Assembly (NCBI GenBank): GCA_020310875.1
Contig: CM035408.1
Coordinates: 147,917,407 to 147,981,406, forward strand
Reading direction: 5' to 3'
Source: Ceratopteris richardii
Lineage: Eukaryota; Streptophyta; Polypodiopsida; Polypodiales; Pteridaceae
Length of the DNA stretch: 64,000 nucleotides
In this document: in pieces, positions 1 through 10,766 of the stretch
Layout of the letters: the number at the start of each line of letters is the position of its first letter
How positions within the stretch are numbered: the first letter of the stretch is position 1
Translations under genes and position numbers: made by a program
The notes under the pieces: generated by a model
Told to the model about the DNA's origin: nothing
The model's database searches: none
The model's input: only the letters and a program-made list of their open reading frames with translations

Positions 1-428
1 TTGGTCCTACTGTCGTTGCTATGGGTGGAAAAGATGCACATGGACATGACTGATAGATTTTTTCATCTAATGTACAATGTCCCTCACATTTGCTCATGCA
101 AAATAGCAAAAGATGCTTGGGATACTCTTACGATACTATACCAAGAAAGAAATGAAGCTCATGTTGCTTACATTTGAAAGTGATTAGAGAGAGAGAGCAT
201 GTGAATATAGGAAATTCAATGGACATTTTTTTTACAAAAGTCAAGGATTTGAAAGAGCAATCGATTGTTGTAGATGAAATATTTCTTGATATTTTAGTTA
301 TGTAGAATGTTCTTAATAGTCTTCCATGTAGGAGCTCAAGGACTAAAGAAGAACACAAACAACATGAGGAATCTTGGAGCATAACACTGAATGTATTATT
401 AAGTGAGCACCAGATAGTTCACTTGTGA
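1..428 (+). mobile_element. Ty1/copia family A, gag remnant
   Basis: Fossil. The plus strand reads as copia gag of the UBN2 type (words like AKDAWDTL and HVAY) and matches the gag parts of the family A copies at 7.1-7.5 kb, 8.3-8.8 kb and 41.9-42.4 kb. Only part of gag is present, it is heavily broken, and it runs off the left edge. Around 307-405 the gag passes into LTR-like sequence, and a similar gag/LTR junction recurs at about 429-538. Confidence 0.75.
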
Positions 429-1273
429 AGATTGTTATTAATTATCTTCCATGTTGGAGCTCTGACTAGAGAAGCACACAAACAATAGGAGGAAGAAGAA
501 GAAGCTTGGATCACAACATTGAGTGTATTACTAAGTGAATGTACAAAAGATAAGTAGCCAATTAGGATTATAGGCATATAACTAAGGGGAAAACCTCTTC
601 AAGAGGGAAAAAAGTGCCCCACTGGTCCTAAATGTGTTCAAACACACCACTACCAAAATATACTAAAAAATCTCCCTTGGTAGTGATGCAATGAACAAGG
701 GGCTAACACTTGGGCTAAGGTCAATCCACAAAAGGGAGTAAGCCCAAAGCTTTTGGAAAGCTTCGAACTTCTCATGAGGGAGAGCCTTTGTAAAAAGGTC
801 TACAACATTATCATGTGTAAGAACATACATCAAATTGATCTCTTAAGCAAAGAGTCACTCTCTAACATAATGATAGTGCACATCAATGTGCTTATTGTGA
901 GCATGGAATACTGGGCTCTCACAATTTCCACTGTGCACTAAATATCAATAAAAATGGTGGTGGTAGAAGTTTGACCAACATCAAAGTCATTGATAAGTTC
1001 TTTGAGCCACACACACTCAATAGTAGCTATGAAAGATGCCCTATACTCAGCCTTGCAAGTAGAAGTGGTCATAGTAGGCTACTTCTTGCTCAACCAAGAT
1101 ATACACAAGCAACTACCAAGATACATGAAATTAGGGGTTGAATTGCATCCTCCATAAATACTACATTGTGATTAACTAGAATCCTTTTAGTGAGTGGATG
1201 ATACAAATGATAACCTTTACTTTCAAAACTAAACCCGATAAAAATACATTTCACAACCTTATCATCTAGTTTT
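429..1273 (-). mobile_element. Ty1/copia family A copy A1, left part (3' LTR, RNase H, integrase C-terminal)
   Basis: Fossil on the minus strand. From left to right it shows a family A LTR (about 450-668, the reverse complement of the LTR at 7556-7785), RNase H (about 670-1110, a KK-P-T-A-E-Y type segment) and the integrase C-terminal part (about 1120-1273, with KLDDKVVKCIFIGF and YHPLTKR). Reverse transcriptase is not seen. The copy is interrupted by Copia-2 at 1274 and resumes at 5110. Many breaks; old. Confidence 0.8.
1269..1273. repeat. Target site duplication of Copia-2, left copy
   Basis: GTTTT lies immediately before the LTR start TGTTGGAA. The same five bases follow the right LTR end at 5105-5109. 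Five bases is the usual length for copia integrase. Confidence 0.85.
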
Positions 1274-2138
1274 TGTTGGAAGTCAATGTCCTCATTGGTC
1301 CAACAAATAGCTTCATAAGAAGCTTTCTCCAAGTCTTCCAGGCGGGCGCAGCCCACGCATGTATATCATTATCTCCTACACATGTACAAGAGAAGCCGAC
1401 GGGCGTACTTGGTCTAACTGAAATGTTCTAAAGTCGTTCTCCGCCCACCGGGGTTCAAAACCCACGTACGGCAGCAAACGTAGAAGCTTCTTTTGAAAAG
1501 CTATTAAAAATAAAATACGTTTCTCTATTCATGCGCGATCGCATAGCGAAGAAGCTTTATGGTTTATCGTAGCTTTATTAGTGCTTTTCGATGTGCTTTT
1601 CAAGGAGGAGAACAACTATATAAACAAGGCCTTGGCTCCTTGTATAATCACTCACTCAAAGATCTAGAGCTTGGAGATCTTTTTGAAGACAGAGTGTTCT
1701 CACACTCTTGAAGGAGGTGAAGTTGTGGTGAAGGAGAGGCTACTCTCATTGCAGCAGGAAGTCTTTTACGAGGTGGTGGTAACTATCTTTTGTGAGTTAA
1801 CCTTGTGGTTGATTTACAATTTCGTTACACTATTTTGTTAGCTTCGTTGCTGCATTCTCTTCACACACACTTAGATTATTTCGACATAATCTAAATTTTG
1901 TATCATCATCTTCTTATTCTTCCATTAGTGAGTGCACCACTTTATATGGTTGAGTAGTACTCCCATGTTGTAATTTGGACATCTATTATTTTTAGTGAAG
2001 TAAGCATCCAGCTTATGTTCCCTATCCTTGTCTCAAGATCTCTTTCTTTCTCTATCTCACTTATCATCTTGTCAATTAAGTTGTGTATGCTCAAGAGGTT
2101 TTAGTATTGGAACGATCCTGGGGCCCCAAATTCCAACA
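1274..2138 (+). repeat. Copia-2 5' LTR
   Basis: 865 bp, bounded by the inverted ends TGTTGGAA and TTCCAACA, with the tRNA-iMet-type primer site right after. A TATA-like ACTATATAAAC near 1612-1624 and TCACTCACTC about 30 bp further suggest the promoter and RNA start. Confidence 0.92.
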
Positions 2139-2152
2139 CTTGGTATCAGAGC
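2139..2152 (+). promoter_or_regulatory. Copia-2 primer binding site (tRNA-iMet type)
   Basis: TGGTATCAGAGC at 2141-2152 follows the LTR end by two bases. This is the usual plant copia primer site, complementary to the initiator methionine tRNA 3' end. Confidence 0.9.
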
Positions 2153-2182
2153 TACATAATTGACATACACACTTAAGATAAG

Positions 2183-2461
2183 ATGAGTGAGATTAGAATT
2201 GAGATTGAAGACAAGTTGGATGGATCTTCTAATTATCCCATGTGGAGTTTCATGATGATGAACTTGTTAGTGACAAAGGATTTATGGAGTATCGTCAATG
2301 GATCCTTAACAAGACCAAGACGAGAAGGCGAAGGAGGGTCTACAACAGCTTCAACAGGTACTGGAATTGCTATTACAGAACCAACAGAAGAAGAGGTAAC
2401 CACTTCGACATCCAGAGTCACTGCTAGGTCTTTACCTAGAGTTCCTCCTACTGAAGATTAG
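2183..2461 (+). CDS. Copia-2 gag N-terminal part (fossil element)
   Basis: This frame starts 31 bp after the primer site. MSEIRIEIEDKLDGSSNYP followed by W-F-M gives the copia gag start (K-LDG-NYP-W). Gag would form the virus-like particle shell. The rest of gag lies in the frame from 2621. Confidence 0.75.
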   Translation: MSEIRIEIEDKLDGSSNYPMWSFMMMNLLVTKDLWSIVNGSLTRPRREGEGGSTTASTGTGIAITEPTEEEVTTSTSRVTARSLPRVPPTED

Positions 2462-2620
2462 GCAAGATGGGATGCTAGAGATGCTTTAGCACTTTCATTC
2501 ATAGCAATAAGTGTCAAAAAGCATATTCTACCACAGATCAAATCTTGCAAAAGTTCTAATCAAGCTTGGTTAAAGCTCAAGAATCTTTTTCAGAGCAGAA
2601 ATCCTGCTAGAAAAGCTCAC

Positions 2621-4807
2621 TTGAGGAGACAACTAGCAAATACAAGGATGAAAGCTGGTGAGTCAATTCAAACCCACATTACGAGACTCGTTGACTTGAG
2701 AGATCAACTTCTAAATGTAGGAGTTGAGATATCAGATGAAGAAATGGTAAATACGCTGATTAATTCACTTCCTATTTCATATCGATCTTTCATAACCACT
2801 CTTACCCTTACCACAAGAGATAAAGAGGTTACATTTGAAGAGTTAGAGTTCTTGTTGCTTCAAGATGAAGATCAGTTGAAGGGAATGGAAGAGAATGAAG
2901 AAGCACTTTCATCTTCATCAAAGGGTAAGAAGAAGAAGGAACAAAAATCCAAGAAGGAAAGTAGGTCCCTCTCACCTTCTACTTCAGATTCTGTATCTAC
3001 GACATCTAAAGAGAATTCTTCTAAGAAGAAGGTAAAAATATGTTCTTTTTGCAAGAAACGTGGACATATTCAGTCAGAATGTTATAAAAGGATTGCAGCA
3101 GAAAAGAAAAAGGCATCAGGTAATGTTGCAGAAGATGATAAAAAAGGGAAATCTCAAGGTGATTCTTATGCCTGTATCACTATTGAGGAAGTAGCTTTTG
3201 ATCAAGCAGCTTTACAAGTTCTTTCAGCAAGTCCTTGGATATTCGACTCAGGTGCTACAAAGCATATGACAGGTTGTAGAGATGTATTTTCTTCTCTTTC
3301 CTATTCTTCAGGTAGAAGAGTTACTATTGCAGATGGCAATGATTTGGATGTTGTGGGAATAGGTACAGTAACCCTAAAGTCAAGAGAAGGTGGTGTTTTT
3401 CAAATTTCAGATGTCCTTTATGTACCTGAAATGAAGAAGAATCTGCTATCTATATCTGCATTTTTAAGTGATGGTTTTAAAGTTGTATTTGAGAAAGATC
3501 TTTGTAAGATCTTATCACATAAAGAAGACAAGTGTCTTTTGCAAGGTACGCATAAAGGAGGGGTCTTTGTTTTGTCAAAAATCAATCAAGCATATGCAGT
3601 CAAATCTTCGTCACCGGTGGAAGATATGAAGCTATGGCATGAAAGATTTGGACATATCAGTTTTGGAGCTCTCAAGAATATCAAAGACAGAGGTATGGTT
3701 GAGAGTTTACCCTCATTCAAGCTACCTGATGATTCAGATATATGTGAAGGTTGTCTTGAAGGTAAGATGCATAAACTACGTTTCAAGAAACATGGTCATA
3801 TTACAGCTACCAGGATATTGCAGATTATTCATTCAGATGTGAATGGACCTATGAGAGCAGACTCTATTCAGGGTTTCAGGTATTTTGTCCTATTTGTGGA
3901 TGATTTTACAAGATACTCATGGATCTATGGTCTTAAGTCGAAGTCAGAAGTCTTTCCTATGTTCAAGAAGTTTGTAGCTATGGTTGAAAATGAAAGTCAG
4001 GAAACTGTCCAGATTCTCAGAAATGATAGAGGTGGAGAATACTTGTCAAATGAGTTCCAGACATTTCTCAATGAGAAAGGTATTACTCGACACCTTACTA
4101 TTGCTTATACTCCTCAGCAAAATGGTGTTGCAGAAAGAAAGAATAGAGTGCTTGTTGAAATGATGCGGAGCATGATGGCGTCCAAGAGGCTTTCACCGAA
4201 ATTCTGGTTTGATGCAGTACATACAGCTAATCACATTTTAAACAGGTCATCTACAAAAGCTTTAAAGGTAATCACACCGTATGAGGCTTATTATGGTAGA
4301 AAACCTAATGTGAGTTACTTCAGAGTGTTTGGATCACTTTCTTATGTACATGTTGAGAAAAAGGACCGAGGCAAACTAGATGTAAAGGCAAAGAAAGCTG
4401 TTTTTATTGGATATCCTGTTGAAAGCAAAGGATACAGGTTTTATGTTCCAGAAACAGGTGAAGTTATTCTTTCACGTAATGCTTATATTGCTGAAGATAA
4501 GGTTTATGATAAAGAAGCAGAAATTCCGGAGTTCATTAGTGAAAATGACTATGGAATTTTTAGAAAGATTCTGGATGTAGATGTTCAGCCATATCAGGAG
4601 GGAGTTAAACCTCAAATTCCTAGTATTCAAAAAAAAATTGAAGAAAGAGGAATTTCACAACCTTCTACAGAGTCAGTTCCACAAGAAACTTTGATTCCAG
4701 AAATGGAAGAAGTTAAAGTTCCAGAAAGTCCTAGTACCTCGACAGGACAAGTTCCAGAACCTGTGGAAGCTGAAATTTCAGAAAGAGTCGTTACACTATT
4801 TTGTTAG
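2621..4807 (+). CDS. Copia-2 gag/protease/integrase polyprotein part (fossil element)
   Basis: A 728-residue open frame. In order it has: gag C-terminal half (residues 1-130); a CCHC zinc knuckle (CSFCKKRGHIQSEC, about 141-154); aspartic protease (WIFDSGATKHMTG, about 205); the pre-integrase domain (LWHERFGH, about 338); and the integrase core with D-D-E context (HSDVNGP, RNDRGGEY, TPQQNGVAERKN), then the C-terminal part (AVFIGYPVESKGYRF). The tail is acidic and proline-rich. The usual downstream reverse transcriptase and RNase H are not there. Confidence 0.9.
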   Translation: MRRQLANTRMKAGESIQTHITRLVDLRDQLLNVGVEISDEEMVNTLINSLPISYRSFITTLTLTTRDKEVTFEELEFLLLQDEDQLKGMEENEEALSSSSKGKKKKEQKSKKESRSLSPSTSDSVSTTSKENSSKKKVKICSFCKKRGHIQSECYKRIAAEKKKASGNVAEDDKKGKSQGDSYACITIEEVAFDQAALQVLSASPWIFDSGATKHMTGCRDVFSSLSYSSGRRVTIADGNDLDVVGIGTVTLKSREGGVFQISDVLYVPEMKKNLLSISAFLSDGFKVVFEKDLCKILSHKEDKCLLQGTHKGGVFVLSKINQAYAVKSSSPVEDMKLWHERFGHISFGALKNIKDRGMVESLPSFKLPDDSDICEGCLEGKMHKLRFKKHGHITATRILQIIHSDVNGPMRADSIQGFRYFVLFVDDFTRYSWIYGLKSKSEVFPMFKKFVAMVENESQETVQILRNDRGGEYLSNEFQTFLNEKGITRHLTIAYTPQQNGVAERKNRVLVEMMRSMMASKRLSPKFWFDAVHTANHILNRSSTKALKVITPYEAYYGRKPNVSYFRVFGSLSYVHVEKKDRGKLDVKAKKAVFIGYPVESKGYRFYVPETGEVILSRNAYIAEDKVYDKEAEIPEFISENDYGIFRKILDVDVQPYQEGVKPQIPSIQKKIEERGISQPSTESVPQETLIPEMEEVKVPESPSTSTGQVPEPVEAEISERVVTLFC

Positions 4808-5104
4808 CTTCATTGCTTCATTCTCTTCACACACACTTAGATTATTTCGACATAATCTAAATTTTGTATTATCATCTTCTTAGTCTTCCATTAGTGAGTG
4901 CACCACTTTATATGGTTGAGTAGTACTCCCATGTTGTAATTTGGACATCTATTATTTTTAGTGAAGTAAGCATCCAGCTTACGTTCCCTATCCTTGTCTC
5001 AAGATCTCTTTCTTTCTCTATCTCACTTATCATCTTGTCAATTAAGTTGTGTATGCTCAAGAGGTTTTAGTATTGGAACGATCCTGGGGCCCCAAATTCC
5101 AACA
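4788..5104 (+). repeat. Copia-2 3' LTR remnant
   Basis: Aligns without gaps to 1822-2138 of the 5' LTR, with about five differences by eye. It ends in TTCCAACA followed by the target duplication GTTTT at 5105-5109. Confidence 0.92.
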
Positions 5105-5335
5105 GTTTTATACATTATATCACATGCAATAAAAAACACATTGATGAGCAACAAATGACTGGCAACCATGCCAAGCTTGATAATGAGTGATAGAATGCAA
5201 TGCTTTCATGGGACACCTATTAAGTACATATGTTGCATACATAACAAACTCAAGCCAAAAGCTATGTGGTAAATTGTCATGAAGTGACAAGCAATAGATG
5301 GTTGAAACCACACCCTAAGAGGGAGGATTAGGAAT
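5105..5335 (-). mobile_element. Family A copy A1, right part (integrase)
   Basis: This is the continuation of A1 beyond Copia-2. The minus strand reads LPHSFWLEFVMYATYVLNRC, an integrase core C-terminal segment shared with the A4 and A6 copies at 9.7 kb and 47.6 kb. Old and broken. Confidence 0.75.
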
Positions 5336-6479
5336 TAATTGTCAACCATGCTTTTGGGGCATGTGGCAGCGATGATTAGGAATTAATCCTAACTGCCAAG
5401 TCGAGCTCAAATCCCCTATTTTCCATACAATAGTGATATCAGAGCCTAGGGGAATATATTACATGTAGGATCATCCATGTTAGAAGTAGGGGAAAAATTA
5501 AGGGCCACTCTTTAACTTGAAAGTATATAAATATGGGAGAAATTTCAAGATATAGTCCATGAAAAGCATAAAATATTTGGCGAATATTTATGATACTTCT
5601 CATGAGAAATGTAGAAGTTTAGGCTCTTTAGGCTAGACCCCTTCAATATCAACATCCACATTTAGTGCCCCTCTGGACTAATAAGTGATGAGCCTAGTTT
5701 GTAAATATATGAGAAAATGAGGTGGCATGTATGGTTCTCCCTCAATCCCATATGCAAGATTTCAGAGGCTTATGGAAAGCCTACATAGATCTCTCCCTCA
5801 AAAGTCCAAGAATGCATCCCCTTTATTCCCATATGCATGGTCATTAGAGGATCATGGAAAGGAGCCTCACATGAGTGCAAAAGAAAAACCCTATTGTGAT
5901 CACTAAGTACGTGGATTTGTGTAAAAGTTCTCTTCAATCTTGCATGGGTGCAAAAGAGAAAGAAGACTTAAGAGGAGTTCTCCCTTGAGAAAACTCCCTT
6001 GCTTTGTGGAGAAAAAGGAAGCAAGGGTGCCATTTTATAGTTGATCTCAAAAAAGTATCGTATATGGGATAAATGACACATCGGAATGGCACCATCTCAT
6101 GAGCCCCACGAAGAAAAGGAAGGGAGGAGAAGATTGCTCCCCAAATACACATGTATTCACACCTATTTTTGCAAAAAACCATCATACAGATTATATCTAA
6201 TTGATATGAGTGAGCTAATCTATCCAACAATATCCCTTCTATTCTGTAGTTTAAGGGTTTAAATTTTGAATCTCCAAAATTCTAAAAGTAGCCATTTTTT
6301 TGCAACATCCTTGAAAATTTGCCATTGGGCTATAAATCACCCTCAATATCTTCCCTCGTTAGAAGGATGAGTTAGGGTTCCCATAGCATTCATGGATTCC
6401 TCTTCATTAGAATAGGTCCCTTCCATACAAAGAACAGATAGTCACTAATGTCTAGTCTTGCATCACCCAGTCGATAAGG
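5336..6479. other. No gene seen; degraded repeat DNA
   Basis: No convincing coding sequence on either strand. TGATATCAGAGCC at 5434-5446 resembles a copia primer site, which suggests a worn LTR end just to its left. GATTAGGAATTAAT occurs twice, near 5328 and 5376. Confidence 0.5.
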
Positions 6480-6782
6480 TTTTGTTTCACATGGACATAG
6501 TAACTCCATGCTTGTGCTTTACTAAGTGCCTACACATGTGATACCTTCACTTTCTCCTCTTCACAACCAAAGCTAGAGGAAAGCATCATCACCATAGTGC
6601 TAGGTGCTCGTTTTCTCCTATCCAAATTTCAAAGACAGTCTTTGTACAAATGCATTTCCCCACAATCATTATAGAAGGACTTCTTAGGTGCTATGGGTGG
6701 CAACTACGGAGGTTTCACAAGTGGACAATCTCTTATGAAGTGGCTCCCATTGTGTCTATAGCATGGACCCATCAGCTGAGTA
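6480..6782 (-). mobile_element. Ty3/gypsy gag remnant with zinc-knuckle motifs
   Basis: Fossil. The minus strand encodes CYRHNGSHFIRDCP (about 6725-6766) and a second, poorer knuckle (CGEMHLYKDC) further on, as in plant gypsy gag proteins. Only this fragment is present, and it is broken. It meets the family A LTR at 6783. Confidence 0.5.
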
Positions 6783-7555
6783 TGTTGATTTATTTCGATA
6801 GTGATGTGTGTGAACACACGTAAGACCACCGGGGCACTTTTTTCCCTTTTTAGGAGGTTTTTCCACCGGCTTGTATATATGCCTATAAACCTAACGGGCC
6901 ACTTATCTTTGTACATTCACTTGGTAATACATTCAATATTGTGCATTGTGCTACAAGCTTCTTCCTCTTCCTTGTGTTGTTAGTGTACATTGAGCCATGG
7001 ATGTATTCCATCTGTTGGTTGTTGAAGACAAGTTTGATGGTACCAATTACCCATTGTGGCCATCTATGATGCATCATATATTGGTAGCAAAAGGATTGTG
7101 GAATTATTTTGCAGGGTGTTGAGAAATGTCCTGTTACACCTGCACATATAGTTATTGAAGGTGACATAGATGGTGTTGAAGATGACAATCTTCAAGTTCC
7201 TATTCATGCTATAGTTCTTGTTACACCTACTATAGAGAAACTTCATTGGGATGAAAATGATGCTGATGCACATGCATTGATAGCTTTGTGTGTCAAATGT
7301 GCCATTATCCCTCACATTTGCTCTTACAAAATAGCAAAGGATGCTTGGGACACACTTACCACTTTATATTAGGCAAGAAATGATGCTCATGTTGCTTACC
7401 TCCGAAAACAGTTAGAAAGTGAGGATATGAATGAAGGAGATTTTATGGATAGTTTTTTTACAAAGATCAAAGATTTGAAGGAATAGTTGATTTCTGTTGA
7501 TGAAGTCCTACCAGATAGCTCACTTGTGCGGACTGTTCTTAATGGTCTTCCGGAT
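6783..7555 (+). mobile_element. Ty1/copia family A copy A3 (LTR and gag)
   Basis: Fossil. An LTR (about 6783-6990) is followed almost at once by gag from 6996 (KFDGTNYPLWPSMMHHILV, then AKDAWDTLTTLY near 7350). The usual ~380-bp leader and the rest of the element are not present. The next copy's LTR starts at 7556. Confidence 0.78.
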
Positions 7556-7785
7556 TGTTGATATATTTAGGTACCGATGTGTGTGAACACACTAGGATCA
7601 CCAAGGCACTTTTTTCCCTCTTTAGGAGGTTTTTTCCCCCGACTTGTATATATGCCTATTGCCCTAATGGGTTACTTATATTTGTACATTCTACTGGTAA
7701 TAGATTTAGTATTGTGTATTGTGCTCCAAGCTTCTTCTTCTTCCTTGTGTTGTTTGCGTGCTTCTGCAGACCTCAAACTCCAACA
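7556..7785 (+). repeat. Family A LTR (reference copy)
   Basis: The best-preserved LTR of this family, with TGTTG...CAACA ends and a primer site three bases on. Relatives lie at about 450-668 (minus), 6783-6990 (plus), 42795-43015 (minus) and 45653-45785 (minus). All share a purine-rich GAAGAAGAAG tract when read on the minus strand. Confidence 0.85.
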
Positions 7786-10330
7786 ATTGGTATCAAAGTA
7801 GGTTGCCGCTTCATCTAGGGCATCATCGACACCCCTCCGATCACAGTCTCAGAATCACATGAAATTTGGTGAGCATACTCAGGGTGATTAGTGGATCAAA
7901 ATGTCTTCACTTTGTGTTGCCAAAATTGCGATATGAGCTTGTTTCGATCTCCAAACACACTATCATAGTGCTTGTGCAGGGTATTTCATCTTTTTATGCC
8001 AAAGATATATATAGGTTTTGGTTTGCCAGTATAAGCATCTCAAAGTCTGCTACAGGTTTAGTAGAACTCAATAGGGTAGTTCAATTCAACTTTGTGAGAT
8101 ATAGTCAATTTTCTGCATCAAGGTATTTTAGTCAGTGGCACTGGCTAAAAGCAGAGATGTATCCTGTATGTTGGCTAGCGAGGATAAGTTGGACGATATC
8201 AATTACCCATTATGGGCTTATATGATGTGTCATGTATTGGTTGCAAAAGGACTGTGGAATGTTGTGTAAGGTGTCAAAAAACATCCTATTACACTTGCAA
8301 ACATAGTTCTTGAAGGTGATGCAGATGGCGTTGAAGATGATGATATTCTTCATGTTCTTGTTCGTGTTATGGTTCTTGCTGCACCTACTGTAGAGCAAAT
8401 TTGTTGGGATGGCAGAGATGCTCATGCACATGATTGATAGCCTTGTTTGTCAAATATGCCATTATTCCTCACATTCTCTCTTGCAAAATAGGTAAGGATG
8501 CTTGGGATACACTTGACACTTTATAGCAGGCTCGTGTTGCTTACCTCCAAAAACAATTGGAGAGCGAGCACGTGAATGAAGGTGATTCCATGGATAGCTT
8601 TTTGACAAAGATTAAAGATTTGAAGGAATAGTTGATTTCTGCTGATGAAGTCTTACCTGACAACTCACTTGTGCAGACTGTTCTGAATGGTCTTCCTGAT
8701 TCATGTCAAAGTTTTGCTTTCACTCTTCATTTGATGATGAAAGGCAATCCCAATGCCTTAATATTTGAGGAGTTAGTCTATGTTCTATTGCAAGAAGATT
8801 AGTCTAGGCAGAACAGGTCCATTATGCATGTTGCAGATCAAGCTTTCTTGGCTAGTCAGAGGGGCAAAGGTAAATGGAACTCTTCTACTAGTAAGCAAAA
8901 ATCTACTAATTCTACACAATCAAAGAAGGATGACAGAGACGAGAAGAAAACAAAAAAGCAGAAATTGTTTTGCAAATATTGTAAAGCAAATGATCATGTC
9001 ATAAAGAGTTGTCCAAAATTGGCTGCTAAAGAGGCAAAGAAAAAAGAGGTTGGAATGGTTGTTGCAGAAGCCTCTACACCGAAAACAGAGTCTGCTAATC
9101 TAGTGCAGAATGAAGAATGGGTGTTTACTACTGTTTGCAGTTTTGACTCATCTTCTCGTGAACAGTGTATGTATGCAATAGACTCAAATATTTTGTACTT
9201 TGATAATGGAGCAACCAAACATATTACCTTGCAACGCAGTTTCTTCACTTCACTTGAGCTTGCCCATACAGGGAACACTATCACATGCGCCAACAACTCC
9301 TCTTATCTTGTTATGAGAGTTGGTAAGATCATTCTGACTACTACTGACGAAAGTTCTTTTACACGTCGGATGCTTTATTTGTGACAGGGATCAAGAAGAA
9401 TATGTTATCAGTTTCATCTTTAGCCAAGATTGGCTTGGTTGTGAAATTTATTGATGACGGATGTGCAGTTCATGATCTCTCAAATGATGACATGATTATT
9501 CCTTCTAGCATTTTATGTCGTGGGTTGTATAAGCTCATAGACTATGAAAAATCTATGAATGATTCAGCACGTGCAGTACATGATTCTCAGGTTATGTCAA
9601 ATGCAAAGCTTTGGCATGCACACTTTGGTCATCTAAATTTTTCTAGTTTGCTATGCCTGTAGAAATCTGAAATGAGAGTCAGGCTTTACCACATAGTTTC
9701 TAGCTTGAGGCTATTATGTGTGCAGAATATGTACTTAACACCTGTCCCACTAAAGCGCTGTAGTCTATCACTCCCTATGAGGCTTTGCATGGTCGCAAGC
9801 CATCTATTGCTCATCTACATGTTTTTAGTTGTCTATCATATGCATTAGTGCCTAAACAACAATGCAGAAAATTGGATGATAAAGTAGTGAAATGTATTTT
9901 TGTTGGGTACTGTTTTGAAAGCAAAGGCTATCGTATGTATCATCCATAGAATAAATGCATTTTGGTTAGTCGTGATGTTGTTTTTGTGGAAGATGCTATT
10001 CAGCCACTACTTTCATGTACTAAGGAGACATTTCTTAGCTCCAAAGACATGTATGATACTTTGTTGCCTCTTTTTATAAATGGACAATCTAGCATTGGTC
10101 CTAATGAGGCAACTTCTCAACCTTTACACGTTTCATGTGATGATGCCGATCATTCCATTTCTGATGCAGATTTACATGATGCACTTGTTGATGAGAGAGC
10201 TGATATTGAGGAGGCAAAAACTATGCGAAAACGGCTGGTGCAAAACTTTGCATGACAGCAAATTAGATGCACATCTATCATATCATACTCATTCACGCTC
10301 TCATAGTGCATCTTTTGCATGAGATTGCTC
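7556..10330 (+). mobile_element. Ty1/copia family A copy A4 (5' LTR to integrase)
   Basis: Fossil. The 5' LTR is 7556-7785 (230 bp, TGTTGATA...CTCCAACA) and the primer site TGGTATCAAAG starts at 7788. A leader (7799-8170) is followed by gag (about 8172-9060, with a CKYCKANDHVIKSCP knuckle at about 8967), protease (YFDNGATKHIT, about 9199), pre-integrase (LWHAHFGHLNF, about 9610) and the integrase C-terminal half (about 9700-10255). Reverse transcriptase, RNase H and a 3' LTR are not seen. About ten breaks; old. Confidence 0.85.
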
Positions 10331-10699
10331 CCTATGTACTGTGTTTTTATGTGTATTCTATAGCATCTATGCGGAGTACCATGTGTAGCTTTTGGAACTC
10401 AATTTTCTACTCCAAGGATATAATCATGGAGCTCTCAAGAAGGAGAGTGCACTCTGGTGCATGACCATTGAAATACTTCACTGGTATTAGAGCATTTTGA
10501 TGCAAAAGCTTTGTTCCTTTTGTTCGAGTGAAGCACGCACCCACCCACCCAAGGCTTATGACCAAGGAAGCGACCAAGGCAGTGACCAAGGCATAGACCT
10601 TGGCATACCTTGTCATTCGAGTCACTGAAGTAAGCGTTGGTGCCATTGGCTTCGCATGAGGGAGGACCTCAATGATTAAGGAAGACAGAGGTTCCCAAT
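10331..10699. other. No gene seen; possible LTR end
   Basis: No coding sequence recognised. TGGTATTAGAGC at 10482-10493 looks like a primer site, so a worn copia LTR may end at about 10480. An imperfect ACCAAGGCA/GACCAAGG repeat occurs around 10560-10600. Confidence 0.45.
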
Positions 10700-10752
10700 A
10701 CTTCCTCGGAGGTCACCCATCCTGGTACTATTCCCGCCAAAGCTCGCTTAAC
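10700..10752 (-). ncRNA. 5S rRNA-derived fragment carrying the internal promoter region
   Basis: On the minus strand, GTTAAGCG is followed by GCTT, GGCG, TAGTAC and AGGATGGGTGACCTCC. This matches plant 5S rRNA from about position 46 to 100, with roughly 7 mismatches in 53 bases by hand. It covers the A box, intermediate element and C box used by TFIIIA and RNA polymerase III. The 5' part of 5S is absent, so this is not a working 5S gene. It may be a 5S pseudogene, a 5S-derived SINE, or part of a Cassandra-type miniature LTR element, which carries 5S sequence in its LTRs. It ends 14 bp before the copia B LTR. Confidence 0.8.
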
Positions 10753-10766
10753 AGTGGCAACCTCTT

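Larger units (their letters stand above)
1274..5104 (+). mobile_element. Copia-2: Ty1/copia retrotransposon nested in family A copy A1
   Basis: Fossil with both ends defined. The 5' LTR is 1274-2138 (TGTTGGAA...TTCCAACA). The primer site TGGTATCAGAGC is at 2141-2152. Gag starts at 2183, and a long frame for gag, zinc knuckle, protease and integrase runs 2621-4807. A 3' LTR remnant (4788-5104) follows. Reverse transcriptase and RNase H are not present, so the copy is broken (about three breaks) and non-autonomous. The 317 bp shared by the two LTRs differ at about five sites by hand count (about 1.6%), the youngest figure in the window. It sits in the integrase of A1. Confidence 0.93.

Noticed and set aside
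2139-2152. tRNA gene fragments at the many TGGTATCAGAGC sites
   Set aside because: They are 12-base primer sites next to LTR ends; no cloverleaf sequence surrounds them.
7866-8225. 119-codon plus-strand frame as a gene
   Set aside because: It is the untranslated leader of family A copy A4, between primer site and gag.
10700-10752. Functional 5S rRNA gene
   Set aside because: Only the internal promoter and adjacent 3' bases are present; the first ~45 bases of 5S are missing and no tandem 5S units follow.
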